Source of the DNA: Desulfobacula sp.
Lineage (GTDB): Bacteria; Desulfobacterota; Desulfobacteria; Desulfobacterales; Desulfobacteraceae
Assembly: GCA_011390085.1 (NCBI GenBank)
Contig: JAABTB010000004.1
Coordinates: 1-18,855 of the forward strand
Direction: 5' to 3'
Length of the DNA: 18,855 nt
Positions 7,897 through 14,547 of the stretch are shown in pieces. A model generated the notes under the pieces. That model was not told the DNA's origin. It saw nothing but the letters and a program-made list of their open reading frames with translations, and did no database searches. Position 1 is the stretch's first letter. The number at the start of each line of letters is the position of its first letter. The position numbers and the translations under genes are program-made.

Positions 7897-7945
7897 CTCC
7901 ACCGGACTTGATAGTGATACAGTAAAGTTTATTGAAGGAAAATAT

Positions 7946-8419
7946 ATGAAACTTTTATTCATAGATGACGAACAAACCTTTTTAAAATATCTTGCCAAGC
8001 GTTTGGTTCTGGATGGTTTCTCCGTTAAAACCACTTTTTCCGGGGAAGAAGGCGTCGATGCGGCTTCCAGGGAAGCTTTCGACGTGGCTGTGGTGGATCT
8101 GCAGATGCCGGGGATTGACGGGATTGAAGTCCAGAGGAGGTTGAAGGGTCTTCAACCGACTCTGCCCTGTATTGTGCTGACAGGACATGGAAGTGTTGAA
8201 AATGCTTTGGAAAGCGGTAAATATAATGCATTTAAATTTCTTTCAAAGCCGGTGGATATGGACACCCTCATTGAAACCATAAAATCGGCCTATGATTTCA
8301 GAATCCAACAGGAAAAATTATCCTCGGAAAAAGATAGCGCCGGCAAAGGACCCGGAAAACAGGGCCCCATCTCCAAACTGTATGGCAAATTCCGCAAACT
8401 CTACGGCGTAGAAAAATAA
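7946..8419 (+). CDS. Response regulator with a basic C-terminal tail, first gene of the Mrp operon
   Basis: This 157-residue protein has one receiver domain (about 1-118): LLFIDDEQ acidic pocket, acceptor Asp51 in AVVDLQMPGIDG, switch Thr in VLTGHGS, and Lys in FLSKPVDMD. It is followed by a linker and a Lys/Arg/Tyr-rich tail (about 122-157) ending KLYGKFRKLYGVEK. There is no helix-turn-helix or enzymatic domain. The open frame extends upstream to a TTG at 7856, but ATG 7946 has AAGGA six bases before it and gives a normal receiver N-terminus, so it is chosen. It is preceded by its own promoter and lies 43 bases before mnhE, so it is likely made together with the antiporter. The tail might dock to a membrane or a transporter; this is inference. 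Confidence 0.85.
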   Translation: MKLLFIDDEQTFLKYLAKRLVLDGFSVKTTFSGEEGVDAASREAFDVAVVDLQMPGIDGIEVQRRLKGLQPTLPCIVLTGHGSVENALESGKYNAFKFLSKPVDMDTLIETIKSAYDFRIQQEKLSSEKDSAGKGPGKQGPISKLYGKFRKLYGVEK

Positions 8420-8462
8420 TATCTAAGGCTTAGAGCGTATTCTATTCAGGGAGGATAATTCA

Positions 8463-9014
8463 ATGACTGCTATTCGCAACGGGGTTTCCAACGATGTCGG
8501 CAAACCATCGTCGACATTCCTAAAATCTTTTTTTTCATTTTTGCTCACCTTTATTTTAATGCTTTTATGCTGGCTGGTTCTTTCGGGAATATTTGACCCT
8601 TTGCTTCTGGTTCTGGCCGTGATTTCATCTTTTCTTGTATCCTATTATTTTTATGATCTTTTGTTTCCTTCCATGGAGCTGAAATTTATTGGAATCTTTT
8701 TTCGATTTGTTCAATATCTGCCTTGGCTGATCTGGCAAATTGTAAAAGCCAATTTTCATGTTCTGTATGTTACGCTGCATCCACGGATGAAGGATTTGAT
8801 CGACCCTCAGATTATCACCTTTAAAACCCATTTAAAATCAGAGATGGCCATTGTAACCCTTGCCAATTCCATCACCCTGACACCGGGCACCATTACGGTA
8901 ACGGCAGATAACGACGGGGTGTTTAAGGTCCATGCCATTGACAAGGCATCTGCCGAAGGCTGTCCGGGGGATATGTTAAATAAGGTCTCAAAAATTTTTG
9001 GAGAAACCCTATGA
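8463..9014 (+). CDS. mnhE: Mrp/Mnh Na+/H+ antiporter subunit E
   Basis: This 183-residue membrane protein is the MrpE subunit of a multisubunit cation/proton antiporter. Two hydrophobic blocks near residues 23-65 are followed by the family signature WLIWQIVKANFHVLYVTLHP and a soluble domain containing MAIVTLANSITLTPGTITV, both typical of MnhE. The N-terminal 20 residues are polar and make it slightly longer than usual. AGGGAGGA precedes the ATG. Its stop overlaps the mnhF start (ATGA), so the two are translationally coupled. The family treats E as an assembly subunit that extends to the cytoplasmic side and contacts D. It opens the E-F-G order typical of the Mbh/Mrp type rather than the A-B-C-D-E-F-G order of Bacillus. 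Confidence 0.92.
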   Translation: MTAIRNGVSNDVGKPSSTFLKSFFSFLLTFILMLLCWLVLSGIFDPLLLVLAVISSFLVSYYFYDLLFPSMELKFIGIFFRFVQYLPWLIWQIVKANFHVLYVTLHPRMKDLIDPQIITFKTHLKSEMAIVTLANSITLTPGTITVTADNDGVFKVHAIDKASAEGCPGDMLNKVSKIFGETL

Positions 9015-9298
9015 TATCGTTTTTTCTTTACGTAGCAGTGGGCTTGTGTTTGATCATGCTGTTTTCCATGTACAGGGTTCTGTTCGGACCTACAGTACTG
9101 GACCGGCTCATCGGCGTTAATGCCATCGGCAGTAAAACCGTTGTGCTTCTGCTCTTGATCGGATTTTTGTATGAGCGCGTGGATATGTTTGTCGATATTG
9201 CGCTTGCCTATGGATTTTTGAATTTCGTGGCAGTCATTGCAGCCGCACGGTATTTCCACAAGCGAAAAGGACTGTACGAAGAATCCTTTATGGATTGA
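9011..9298 (+). CDS. mnhF: Mrp/Mnh antiporter subunit F
   Basis: This 95-residue protein has three membrane helices and the MrpF signature: FGPTVLDRLIGVNAIGSK in the first loop and VDIALAYGFLNFVAVIAAAR at the end. It begins inside the last codons of mnhE (ATGA overlap) and ends where the mnhG leader begins, fitting strict operon packing. In known Mrp complexes the small F and G subunits sit with E, B and C around the cation-translocating region. Its length and motifs are ordinary, and nothing unusual is seen. Confidence 0.92.
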   Translation: MISFFLYVAVGLCLIMLFSMYRVLFGPTVLDRLIGVNAIGSKTVVLLLLIGFLYERVDMFVDIALAYGFLNFVAVIAAARYFHKRKGLYEESFMD

Positions 9299-9318
9299 TT
9301 GTCAGACAGGAGAAAATC

Positions 9319-9642
9319 ATGAACATCATTGTGATTGTATTTATCAGCTTCGGCCTGCTCTTTTTTCTGGGAGGCGCCATCGGTATCATAAGAATGCCTG
9401 ATTTTTACAGCAGGCTTCATCCTGCCGGGAAACTGGATACCCTTGCAACGCTTTCAATGGTGATAGGGCTTGCCCTGTTCAATCTTCACCATTTTTCCCT
9501 TGGAACCCTCCTGGTATCCATTAAACTGTTTTTAATTGTCTTTTTTGTGTCCCTGGCCAGCCCCACCGCCACCCATACCATTGTGGATGCCGGTATGCGG
9601 GCCGGGTTAAGGCACTGGACCAAAAAGAAACAAAGGGGTTAA
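9319..9642 (+). CDS. mnhG: Mrp/Mnh antiporter subunit G
   Basis: This 107-residue, three-helix protein is the MrpG subunit. The diagnostic segment GAIGIIRMPDFYSRLHPAGKLDTLAT lies near residues 20-44 and SPTATHTIVDAGMRAG near the C-terminus. The open frame extends upstream to a TTG at 9295 overlapping the mnhF stop, but ATG 9319 is preferred because AGGAG lies six bases before it. The MPDFYSRLHP(A/G) region is the most conserved stretch of the family. It is followed after two bases by the MbhD-like gene. Confidence 0.92.
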   Translation: MNIIVIVFISFGLLFFLGGAIGIIRMPDFYSRLHPAGKLDTLATLSMVIGLALFNLHHFSLGTLLVSIKLFLIVFFVSLASPTATHTIVDAGMRAGLRHWTKKKQRG

Positions 9643-9644
9643 TC

Positions 9645-9890
9645 ATGCACTGGCCCATTGATATCATTGTATTGACCTTTGTCATTTTTTGCGCAATTGC
9701 CGCTCTTTCCGTCAAGGATCTCCTGGGAACCGCCATTCTGTTCGGGGCATATTCATTTTTAATGTGTCTGCTCTGGACCATTATGGGCGCCGTGGATGTC
9801 GCTTTTACAGAAGCTTCTGTGGGCGCCGGGGTCAGTACGGTTTTCTTTGTGGCGGCAATTTTCAGGACCCGAAGGAGGACAAAAGATTGA
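9645..9890 (+). CDS. MbhD-like subunit (DUF4040), equivalent to part of the MrpA C-terminus
   Basis: This 81-residue membrane protein has about three helices and the DUF4040 pattern: SVKDLLGTAILFGAYSFLM, then VDVAFTEASVGAGVST, then a short basic end (RTRRRTKD). In Bacillus-type Mrp the same domain is built into the C-terminal half of MrpA; in archaeal Mbh-type complexes it is the separate MbhD protein, as here. The acidic Asp and Glu in VDVAFTEA sit within a membrane helix and are thought in the family to line the ion path. AAAGGGG precedes the ATG. Its stop overlaps the TTG start of the next gene, which couples the two. Confidence 0.85.
   Translation: MHWPIDIIVLTFVIFCAIAALSVKDLLGTAILFGAYSFLMCLLWTIMGAVDVAFTEASVGAGVSTVFFVAAIFRTRRRTKD
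9871..9878 (+). promoter_or_regulatory. Ribosome-binding site that supports a TTG start for the MbhE-MnhB fusion
   Basis: GAAGGAGG lies eight bases before TTG 9887. No ATG or GTG in this frame sits nearby, and the following residues match the expected MbhE N-terminus, so the unusual start is accepted. Confidence 0.6.
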
Positions 9891-10714
9891 GATTTTTCGC
9901 ATTTATCGTTGTATGCCTGACCGGGGCCTTATTGCTCTACGGAACAGGAGAGTTTCCGGACTGGGGAGATCCAAACTCGCCGGCCTCCCTTCATCTTTCC
10001 AATTATTATATTGAAAATGCGCTTAACGATACCGGTGCCCCCAATTTTGTCACAGCCGTTGTTGCCGACTACCGTGGGTTTGACACCATGTTTGAAACCG
10101 CTGTTATCTTCTGCGGAGGGCTTGCCTGCTTTCTTTTATTAAGAGATTTCCGGGAGAAAAAAGATCATTATTACCGCCATATCCCCACCGGAGTCATCCT
10201 TCATGTCAAGGATTCCCAAAAACCGCTTACCATTGGAAAAGAATTCGGATACATGGATAAGGACTGGGTTCCTCCGGATCTGATTATCAAAACCGTGTGC
10301 CGGATACTGATTCCTTTTATTCAGATTTATGCCATGTATGTGGTAGCCCATGGCGATTATTCACCGGGCGGGGGGTTCCAGGGCGGAGTCATTTTCGGGT
10401 CCAGCCTCATTCTCCTGGCCATTTCTTATGATTTGAAGACCCTTGTAAAACGGGTCAAAGAAAGAGTCCTGGGGATTTTTGCCGCCGCCGGCGTATTGCT
10501 CTATGCCGGTATTGCCGCCCTGTGCATGCTCATGGGAGGAAATTTTCTGGATTATTCAAAACTAGCCCCCCTGGTTCCGTGGAATTCCCATCATAATATC
10601 AGGGCCATCGGCATGCTCGGGGTTGAAATCGGTGTCGGAATCGCCGTTATGGCCGTCATGCTTATCATTTATATTAATATCGTCTCCGAAGGACGACACG
10701 ATGAAGGATTATAG
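9887..10714 (+). CDS. mnhB: MbhE-MnhB fusion subunit of the Mrp antiporter
   Basis: This 275-residue membrane protein combines two subunits. Residues 1 to about 90 match MbhE (the last part of MrpA): one helix, then FPDWGDPNSPASLHLSNYYIE and NFVTAVVADYRGFDTMFET, then a second helix. From about residue 131 (DLIIKTVCRILIPF) it is MnhB, with the signature YVVAHGDYSPGGGFQGGVIFG and four helices. The frame is open back to 9689 through the MbhD gene, but TTG 9887 is chosen because of a strong ribosome-binding site and because the upstream part is only an out-of-frame reading of MbhD. The TTGA overlap couples it to MbhD. B subunits often stand alone at about 140 residues, so the fusion accounts for the doubled length. 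Confidence 0.88.
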   Translation: MRFFAFIVVCLTGALLLYGTGEFPDWGDPNSPASLHLSNYYIENALNDTGAPNFVTAVVADYRGFDTMFETAVIFCGGLACFLLLRDFREKKDHYYRHIPTGVILHVKDSQKPLTIGKEFGYMDKDWVPPDLIIKTVCRILIPFIQIYAMYVVAHGDYSPGGGFQGGVIFGSSLILLAISYDLKTLVKRVKERVLGIFAAAGVLLYAGIAALCMLMGGNFLDYSKLAPLVPWNSHHNIRAIGMLGVEIGVGIAVMAVMLIIYINIVSEGRHDEGL

Positions 10715-10722
10715 GTAAGGCT

Positions 10723-11121
10723 ATGAGTGATGTGTTATCCCTGATTGTAGCAAAATATAATTACTGGTTGTATGTCATCCTTATGATGATCGGCCTTTAC
10801 GGCATGATTGCCAAAAACAACCTGGTCAAAAAGATAGTGGGAATGAATATCTTTCAGACCGCCATCATTCTTTTTTATGTGTCTGTCGGATATAAGCGGG
10901 ATGCCACCATCCCCATCCTGGCCAATGCCCATGATGCCCATGGCGCAACCGCCATCCATGCAGCAGACTATATTAATCCTTTGACCTCATGCCTCATGCT
11001 CACGGCCATTGTCGTTTCCGTTGCAACCTTTGGGTATGCCATGGCCCTTGCCGTCAGAATATACCAGCGGTATCAGACACTGGAAGAAGATGAACTCAGA
11101 ATGCGCTTATCGGAAGAATAG
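10723..11121 (+). CDS. mnhC: Mrp/Mnh antiporter subunit C
   Basis: This 132-residue, three-helix protein is homologous to NuoK of complex I. It shows the MnhC pattern GLYGMIAKNNLVKKIVGMNIFQTAIILFYV and DYINPLTSCLMLTAIVVSVATFGYAMALAVRIY. The loop between helices 2 and 3 (about residues 65-87) is unusually rich in His, Ala and Asp (ILANAHDAHGATAIHAADY). The C-terminus is an acidic/basic tail. It begins eight bases after the MnhB stop, with AGGTAAGG in front, and is followed after three bases by mnhD. Confidence 0.9.
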   Translation: MSDVLSLIVAKYNYWLYVILMMIGLYGMIAKNNLVKKIVGMNIFQTAIILFYVSVGYKRDATIPILANAHDAHGATAIHAADYINPLTSCLMLTAIVVSVATFGYAMALAVRIYQRYQTLEEDELRMRLSEE

Positions 11122-11124
11122 ACC

Positions 11125-12603
11125 ATGGACAATTACCCAGCACTTATCGTTGTTGCACCGTTTATTGCCGCCCTTTTTGCCGGGCTTTTTGTATGGATTG
11201 ACGAGCGTCTGTCGTATCCGATCGCCCTTGCCGGTCTTGCCGTTTCCCTTTTTTCAGGCATTCAGGTAATGATTCAGGTTATTGCATCGGGTCCCATCCA
11301 GTACAAGCTTGCCGGCTGGGCACCCCCCATAGGGATCGAATACCGGATTGACCTGTTGAACGCCATGGTGCTTATCCTTGTAGCCGGTGTTGCATTTTTG
11401 AACCTGATCGCCAGCTATAGGAGCGTGCAACAGGAAATCAGCGACCGGACCGGGTCTTATTTTACGGTCTATAATCTTTTTGTCACCGGCCTTCTCGGCG
11501 TCAGCATCACCGGTGACCTGTTTAACCTTTATGTCCTCATTGAAATCACATCCTTGACCAGCTATGCCCAGATCGCCCTGGGAGACAAGGACAGGGGACC
11601 CCTGGCCAGCCTCAATTATGTTTTCATCGGGGTCATCGGTGCCAGTTTCTATCTTTTGGGGGTCGGTTATCTCTATATGTACACCGGTTCTTTGAATATG
11701 GCGGATGTGGCTGTGCTGATCAAAGGGTCCGAGGGGTCTTCAACGGTTCTCACGGCATTTATCCTGTGTATCCTGGGAATCTGGATAAAAATGGCCCTCT
11801 TCCCCATGCATGTATGGCTGCCCAATGCCTATACCTATTCGCCGACAGCTTTTTCACGGGTGGTTGCCCCGCTCATGACCAAAGTTATGGTCTATGTCAT
11901 GATCCGGCTCATGGTCACCGTGTTTGGCTATGACTATATTTTTAACACCCTTCATCTTTCCGACGCCGTGGTCTGGCTGGCCACCCTTGCCGTCCTTGCC
12001 GGAGGCGTAATGGCCCTGGCCCAGAAAAATCTGAAAAAAATGCTGACCTATATTATTGTCTGTGAGATCGGCTATATGGTGGGCGGGGCATGGATGGGAA
12101 ATCAGCTCGGGATGACCGGGGCTATTCTCCATATCCTCAACGATGCCCTCATGACCTTTGCCCTGTTTCTTGCTGTGGGAAATATGGTTTACAGGATTGA
12201 AAAGGTCGACATTACGGATTTGAAGGGGTTGTTCGGGAAAATGCCCTGGACCATGGGCGGATTCGTTCTCGCAGCGCTCAGTATCATTGGCGTTCCGCCC
12301 ACCTGCGGATTTTTCAGCAAATGGTATCTGATTCTGGGTGCCATGGAAAAAGGGGCCTACCATTTTGTGGCAGCCCTTGTCATCTCCAGTCTTATCTGTG
12401 CCGTTCTGTTCTTCAAGGTATTTGAAATCTGTTTTTTCGAATCCGGATCCCCTGACCACGAAAATTCCCACGGCCCGGTTGCAATCGAGGACGCACCGGT
12501 CTCCATGATCATTATTTCAGGGCTTGTCAGCCTTTCCCTGGTGGTAACGGGATTTTATTCAGGAACCATTGTCAATACAATCATTCTTCCTTTCCTGAAA
12601 TGA
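11125..12603 (+). CDS. mnhD: Mrp/Mnh antiporter subunit D (proton-conducting, NuoM/N-like)
   Basis: This 492-residue protein with about 14 helices belongs to the proton_antipo_M family shared with complex I subunits. Pump residues are intact: Glu140 in the TM5 segment FNLYVLIEITSL, Lys222 in the TM7 segment IWIKMALFPMHVWLP, a TM8 lysine in APLMTKVMVYVMIR, and a TM12 lysine in CGFFSKWYLI. Helix-break motifs PTAFSRVVAP and GVPPTCGFF are present. A charged, His-containing cytoplasmic loop (SPDHENSHGP) lies near residue 448. The ATG follows the mnhC stop by three bases with only a weak GGAAG, so translation is probably coupled. It is the standard D subunit of the complex and the most canonical of the three large ones here. 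Confidence 0.92.
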   Translation: MDNYPALIVVAPFIAALFAGLFVWIDERLSYPIALAGLAVSLFSGIQVMIQVIASGPIQYKLAGWAPPIGIEYRIDLLNAMVLILVAGVAFLNLIASYRSVQQEISDRTGSYFTVYNLFVTGLLGVSITGDLFNLYVLIEITSLTSYAQIALGDKDRGPLASLNYVFIGVIGASFYLLGVGYLYMYTGSLNMADVAVLIKGSEGSSTVLTAFILCILGIWIKMALFPMHVWLPNAYTYSPTAFSRVVAPLMTKVMVYVMIRLMVTVFGYDYIFNTLHLSDAVVWLATLAVLAGGVMALAQKNLKKMLTYIIVCEIGYMVGGAWMGNQLGMTGAILHILNDALMTFALFLAVGNMVYRIEKVDITDLKGLFGKMPWTMGGFVLAALSIIGVPPTCGFFSKWYLILGAMEKGAYHFVAALVISSLICAVLFFKVFEICFFESGSPDHENSHGPVAIEDAPVSMIIISGLVSLSLVVTGFYSGTIVNTIILPFLK

Positions 12604-12637
12604 AGATGAACACGATGATATTAAAATAAAGGTAAAA

Positions 12638-14113
12638 ATGGAAACCATCATTTCAATCAAACCCCTTCTGGCAGTTTTAGTCACCCTTTTTGTCGTTCCG
12701 GTGCTGATTTCTTCTTCAAGCAAGCCCAATGTCAGGGAATCATGGATTTTCATAGCAGGTATCATCAAATTGGTCCTTATACTTTCCATGCTGCCGGCCG
12801 TACTGGCCGGAAAACAGATTGTTCTGACCCTGTTTGAATTTGTCCCCGGTGCATCCATTGCCTTCAGGGTCGATGGACTCGGCATGCTCTTTGCAATCGT
12901 AGCGGCAAGCCTCTATATTGTCACCTCTCTGTATTCCATCGGCTATATGAGGGGGCTTAAGGAACACGGGCAGACCCGGTTTGTCTCCTTTTTTGCCCTG
13001 GCCATCTCCGCCACCATTGGCGCAGCGTTTTCAGCTAATTTACTGACCCTTTATCTTTTTTATGAAATCCTGTCCCTGGCCACCTATCCTTTGGTGACCC
13101 ATCACCAGGACGAGAAATCAAAAATTTCCGGCAGACGATATTTGACCTTTATTTTAGGGACCTCCATCGGCCTTGTCCTGCCGGCCATGATCTATTGCTA
13201 TCATGTTACCGGGACCCTGGAATTTTCAACAGCCGGAATTTTTACCGGGGAATTGTCCAAGCCTGAGGCCACGGTACTGCTTCTTATGTTTGTATTCGGA
13301 TTTGCCAAGGCCGGGATCATGCCGTTCCATTCCTGGCTCCCGGCAGCCATGGTGGCGCCTACCCCGGTCAGCGCCCTTCTTCATGCCGTTGCCGTTGTGA
13401 AGGTGGGTGTTTTTTCCATTGTCCGGGTGATGACGGGTGTTTTCGGCGTGGACCTGCTCACGACCTATAACCTCGGCATCATGGTGATGATCATTGCCTC
13501 GGTCACGATCCTTTTAGGCTCCTGCATTGCCATGTCCCAGGATGAACTGAAACGTCGGCTGGCCTATTCCACCATCAGCCAGTTGTCCTATATTGTTTTT
13601 GGCGTGGCCCTTTTAACTCCCCAGGGGCTTTTGGGCGGAGTTATTCACATTGTCATGCATGCTTTTGGAAAAATTACCCTGTTTTTCTGTGCCGGGGCCA
13701 TTTATGTTACCACTCATAAGAAATATATCAGCCAGATGAGCGGGCTTGGCAGAAAAATGCCATTTACCTTTGCGGCATTTTTTATCGGTGCCTTGGGCGT
13801 CATCGGTCTTCCTCCGACAGGCGGTTTTTACAGCAAATGGAATTTGATCCTGGGAACCCTTGAAGCCCAGCAGACCATTTTTATGCTGGTGCTTCTGGTG
13901 TCCTCTTTCTTGAATGCGTTTTATTTTCTGCCCATTGTATACAAAGGGTTTTTCGGAAAAAGCGAAGATCAAGAGGAAAACCCTCCGGAAAAAATAAAAG
14001 AAGCCAATCTCTGCCTGATCATCCCCCTGATGCTGACGGCAGTGATATCAATTATTTTATTCTTTTACCCGACCATTTTCATCAACCTGATCAAGGTGGG
14101 CCTGGGTATTTAA
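12638..14113 (+). CDS. Second Mrp antiporter D-like subunit (NuoL/M/N family)
   Basis: This 491-residue, roughly 14-helix member of the proton_antipo_M family is paralogous to mnhD but clearly diverged. It keeps Glu143 (LLTLYLFYEILSL), Lys224 in TM7 (FGFAKAGIMPFHSWLP), a TM8 lysine (LLHAVAVVKVGVFSIVR) and a TM12 lysine (GLPPTGGFYSKWNLI), so it should be pump-competent. Helix 6 is preceded by HHQDEKS, and TM3/4 carry GYMRGLKEHGQTRFVSFFALAIS, which is more NuoL-like than mnhD. It may take the place of the N-terminal NuoL-like half of MrpA, which is otherwise missing; that is inference. AAAGG lies five bases before the ATG, and a 34-base gap separates it from mnhD. Confidence 0.88.
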   Translation: METIISIKPLLAVLVTLFVVPVLISSSSKPNVRESWIFIAGIIKLVLILSMLPAVLAGKQIVLTLFEFVPGASIAFRVDGLGMLFAIVAASLYIVTSLYSIGYMRGLKEHGQTRFVSFFALAISATIGAAFSANLLTLYLFYEILSLATYPLVTHHQDEKSKISGRRYLTFILGTSIGLVLPAMIYCYHVTGTLEFSTAGIFTGELSKPEATVLLLMFVFGFAKAGIMPFHSWLPAAMVAPTPVSALLHAVAVVKVGVFSIVRVMTGVFGVDLLTTYNLGIMVMIIASVTILLGSCIAMSQDELKRRLAYSTISQLSYIVFGVALLTPQGLLGGVIHIVMHAFGKITLFFCAGAIYVTTHKKYISQMSGLGRKMPFTFAAFFIGALGVIGLPPTGGFYSKWNLILGTLEAQQTIFMLVLLVSSFLNAFYFLPIVYKGFFGKSEDQEENPPEKIKEANLCLIIPLMLTAVISIILFFYPTIFINLIKVGLGI

Positions 14114-14135
14114 CAAAATTTAAGGAACTGCTTAT

Positions 14136-14282
14136 ATGGGAATAAAAAAGAAAAAATTTAACGGGGAAGAATATGAAGTTCTGATCCATGCAGAAACCCC
14201 AGGATTCAGAACCGCATTCCATATCGTTATCTGTGTAGCTGTGATTTATTTTATTTATATTTTTTCACACGTTGCCCATTGA
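14136..14282 (+). CDS. 48-residue single-pass membrane protein inside the Mrp operon
   Basis: ATG 14136 with AAGGA nine bases upstream opens a 48-codon frame to TGA 14280-14282. The protein starts with a basic cluster (MGIKKKKFNGEEY), continues with a polar HAETPGFRTAF, and has one clear transmembrane helix (about 29-44: IVICVAVIYFIYIFSH). By the positive-inside rule the N-terminus should be cytoplasmic. It is 22 bases after the second D-like gene and 19 before the next small gene, so it is almost certainly co-transcribed. I do not recognise a named family. Candidate roles are a peripheral supernumerary subunit or an assembly factor for the antiporter; this is inference. Its ribosome-binding site, spacing and composition support a real gene. 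Confidence 0.7.
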   Translation: MGIKKKKFNGEEYEVLIHAETPGFRTAFHIVICVAVIYFIYIFSHVAH

Positions 14283-14301
14283 TAAAGGAGTAAAGGGGAA
14301 A

Positions 14302-14547
14302 ATGAAAAAAGAACTGACCATTTTTGATAATCCGCAGAATGTCAAACGGCTTCGTATGGGATTTTTTATTGCATTGATACTGGTCCTGATTGCAGAAGCC
14401 TTTGTGGATATGCACGGTGAATTTTCCGTAGAGCATTTTTACGGATTTTATGCGGTTTATGGGTTTATTTCCTATGTCCTGCTGATATTTGTTGCCAAGG
14501 TCTTGAGAAAAATCATCATGCGAAAAGAGGATTATTATGATCAATAA
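14302..14547 (+). CDS. Small two-helix membrane protein preceding the third D-like subunit
   Basis: This 81-residue protein has a polar N-terminus (MKKELTIFDNPQNVKRLR), helix 1 (about 19-38, ending LIAEAFVDMH), a loop containing GEFSVEHFYGFYAVYGF, helix 2, and a basic tail ending KIIMRKEDYYDQ. The frame is open to a TTG at 14272; ATG 14302 is preferred because GGAG lies 11 bases upstream. Its stop overlaps the start of the third D-like gene. Proteins of this type, with the FYxxYGF loop and an EDYYD ending, are familiar to me as neighbours of this D-like subfamily in proteobacteria, though I know of no assigned function. It is probably an accessory antiporter subunit. Confidence 0.75.
   Translation: MKKELTIFDNPQNVKRLRMGFFIALILVLIAEAFVDMHGEFSVEHFYGFYAVYGFISYVLLIFVAKVLRKIIMRKEDYYDQ

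Noticed and set aside
7856..7945. Extended TTG start for the Mrp-operon receiver
   Set aside because: It would place the promoter elements inside the gene and add 30 residues ahead of a normal receiver start.
9689..9886. N-terminal extension of the MnhB fusion protein
   Set aside because: This part is an out-of-frame reading of the MbhD gene with Cys/Arg/Phe-rich sequence, while a strong ribosome-binding site precedes TTG 9887.
11854..12471. 205-codon minus-strand ORF
   Set aside because: Fully antisense to mnhD, with a His/Gly/Pro-rich translation typical of a shadow frame.
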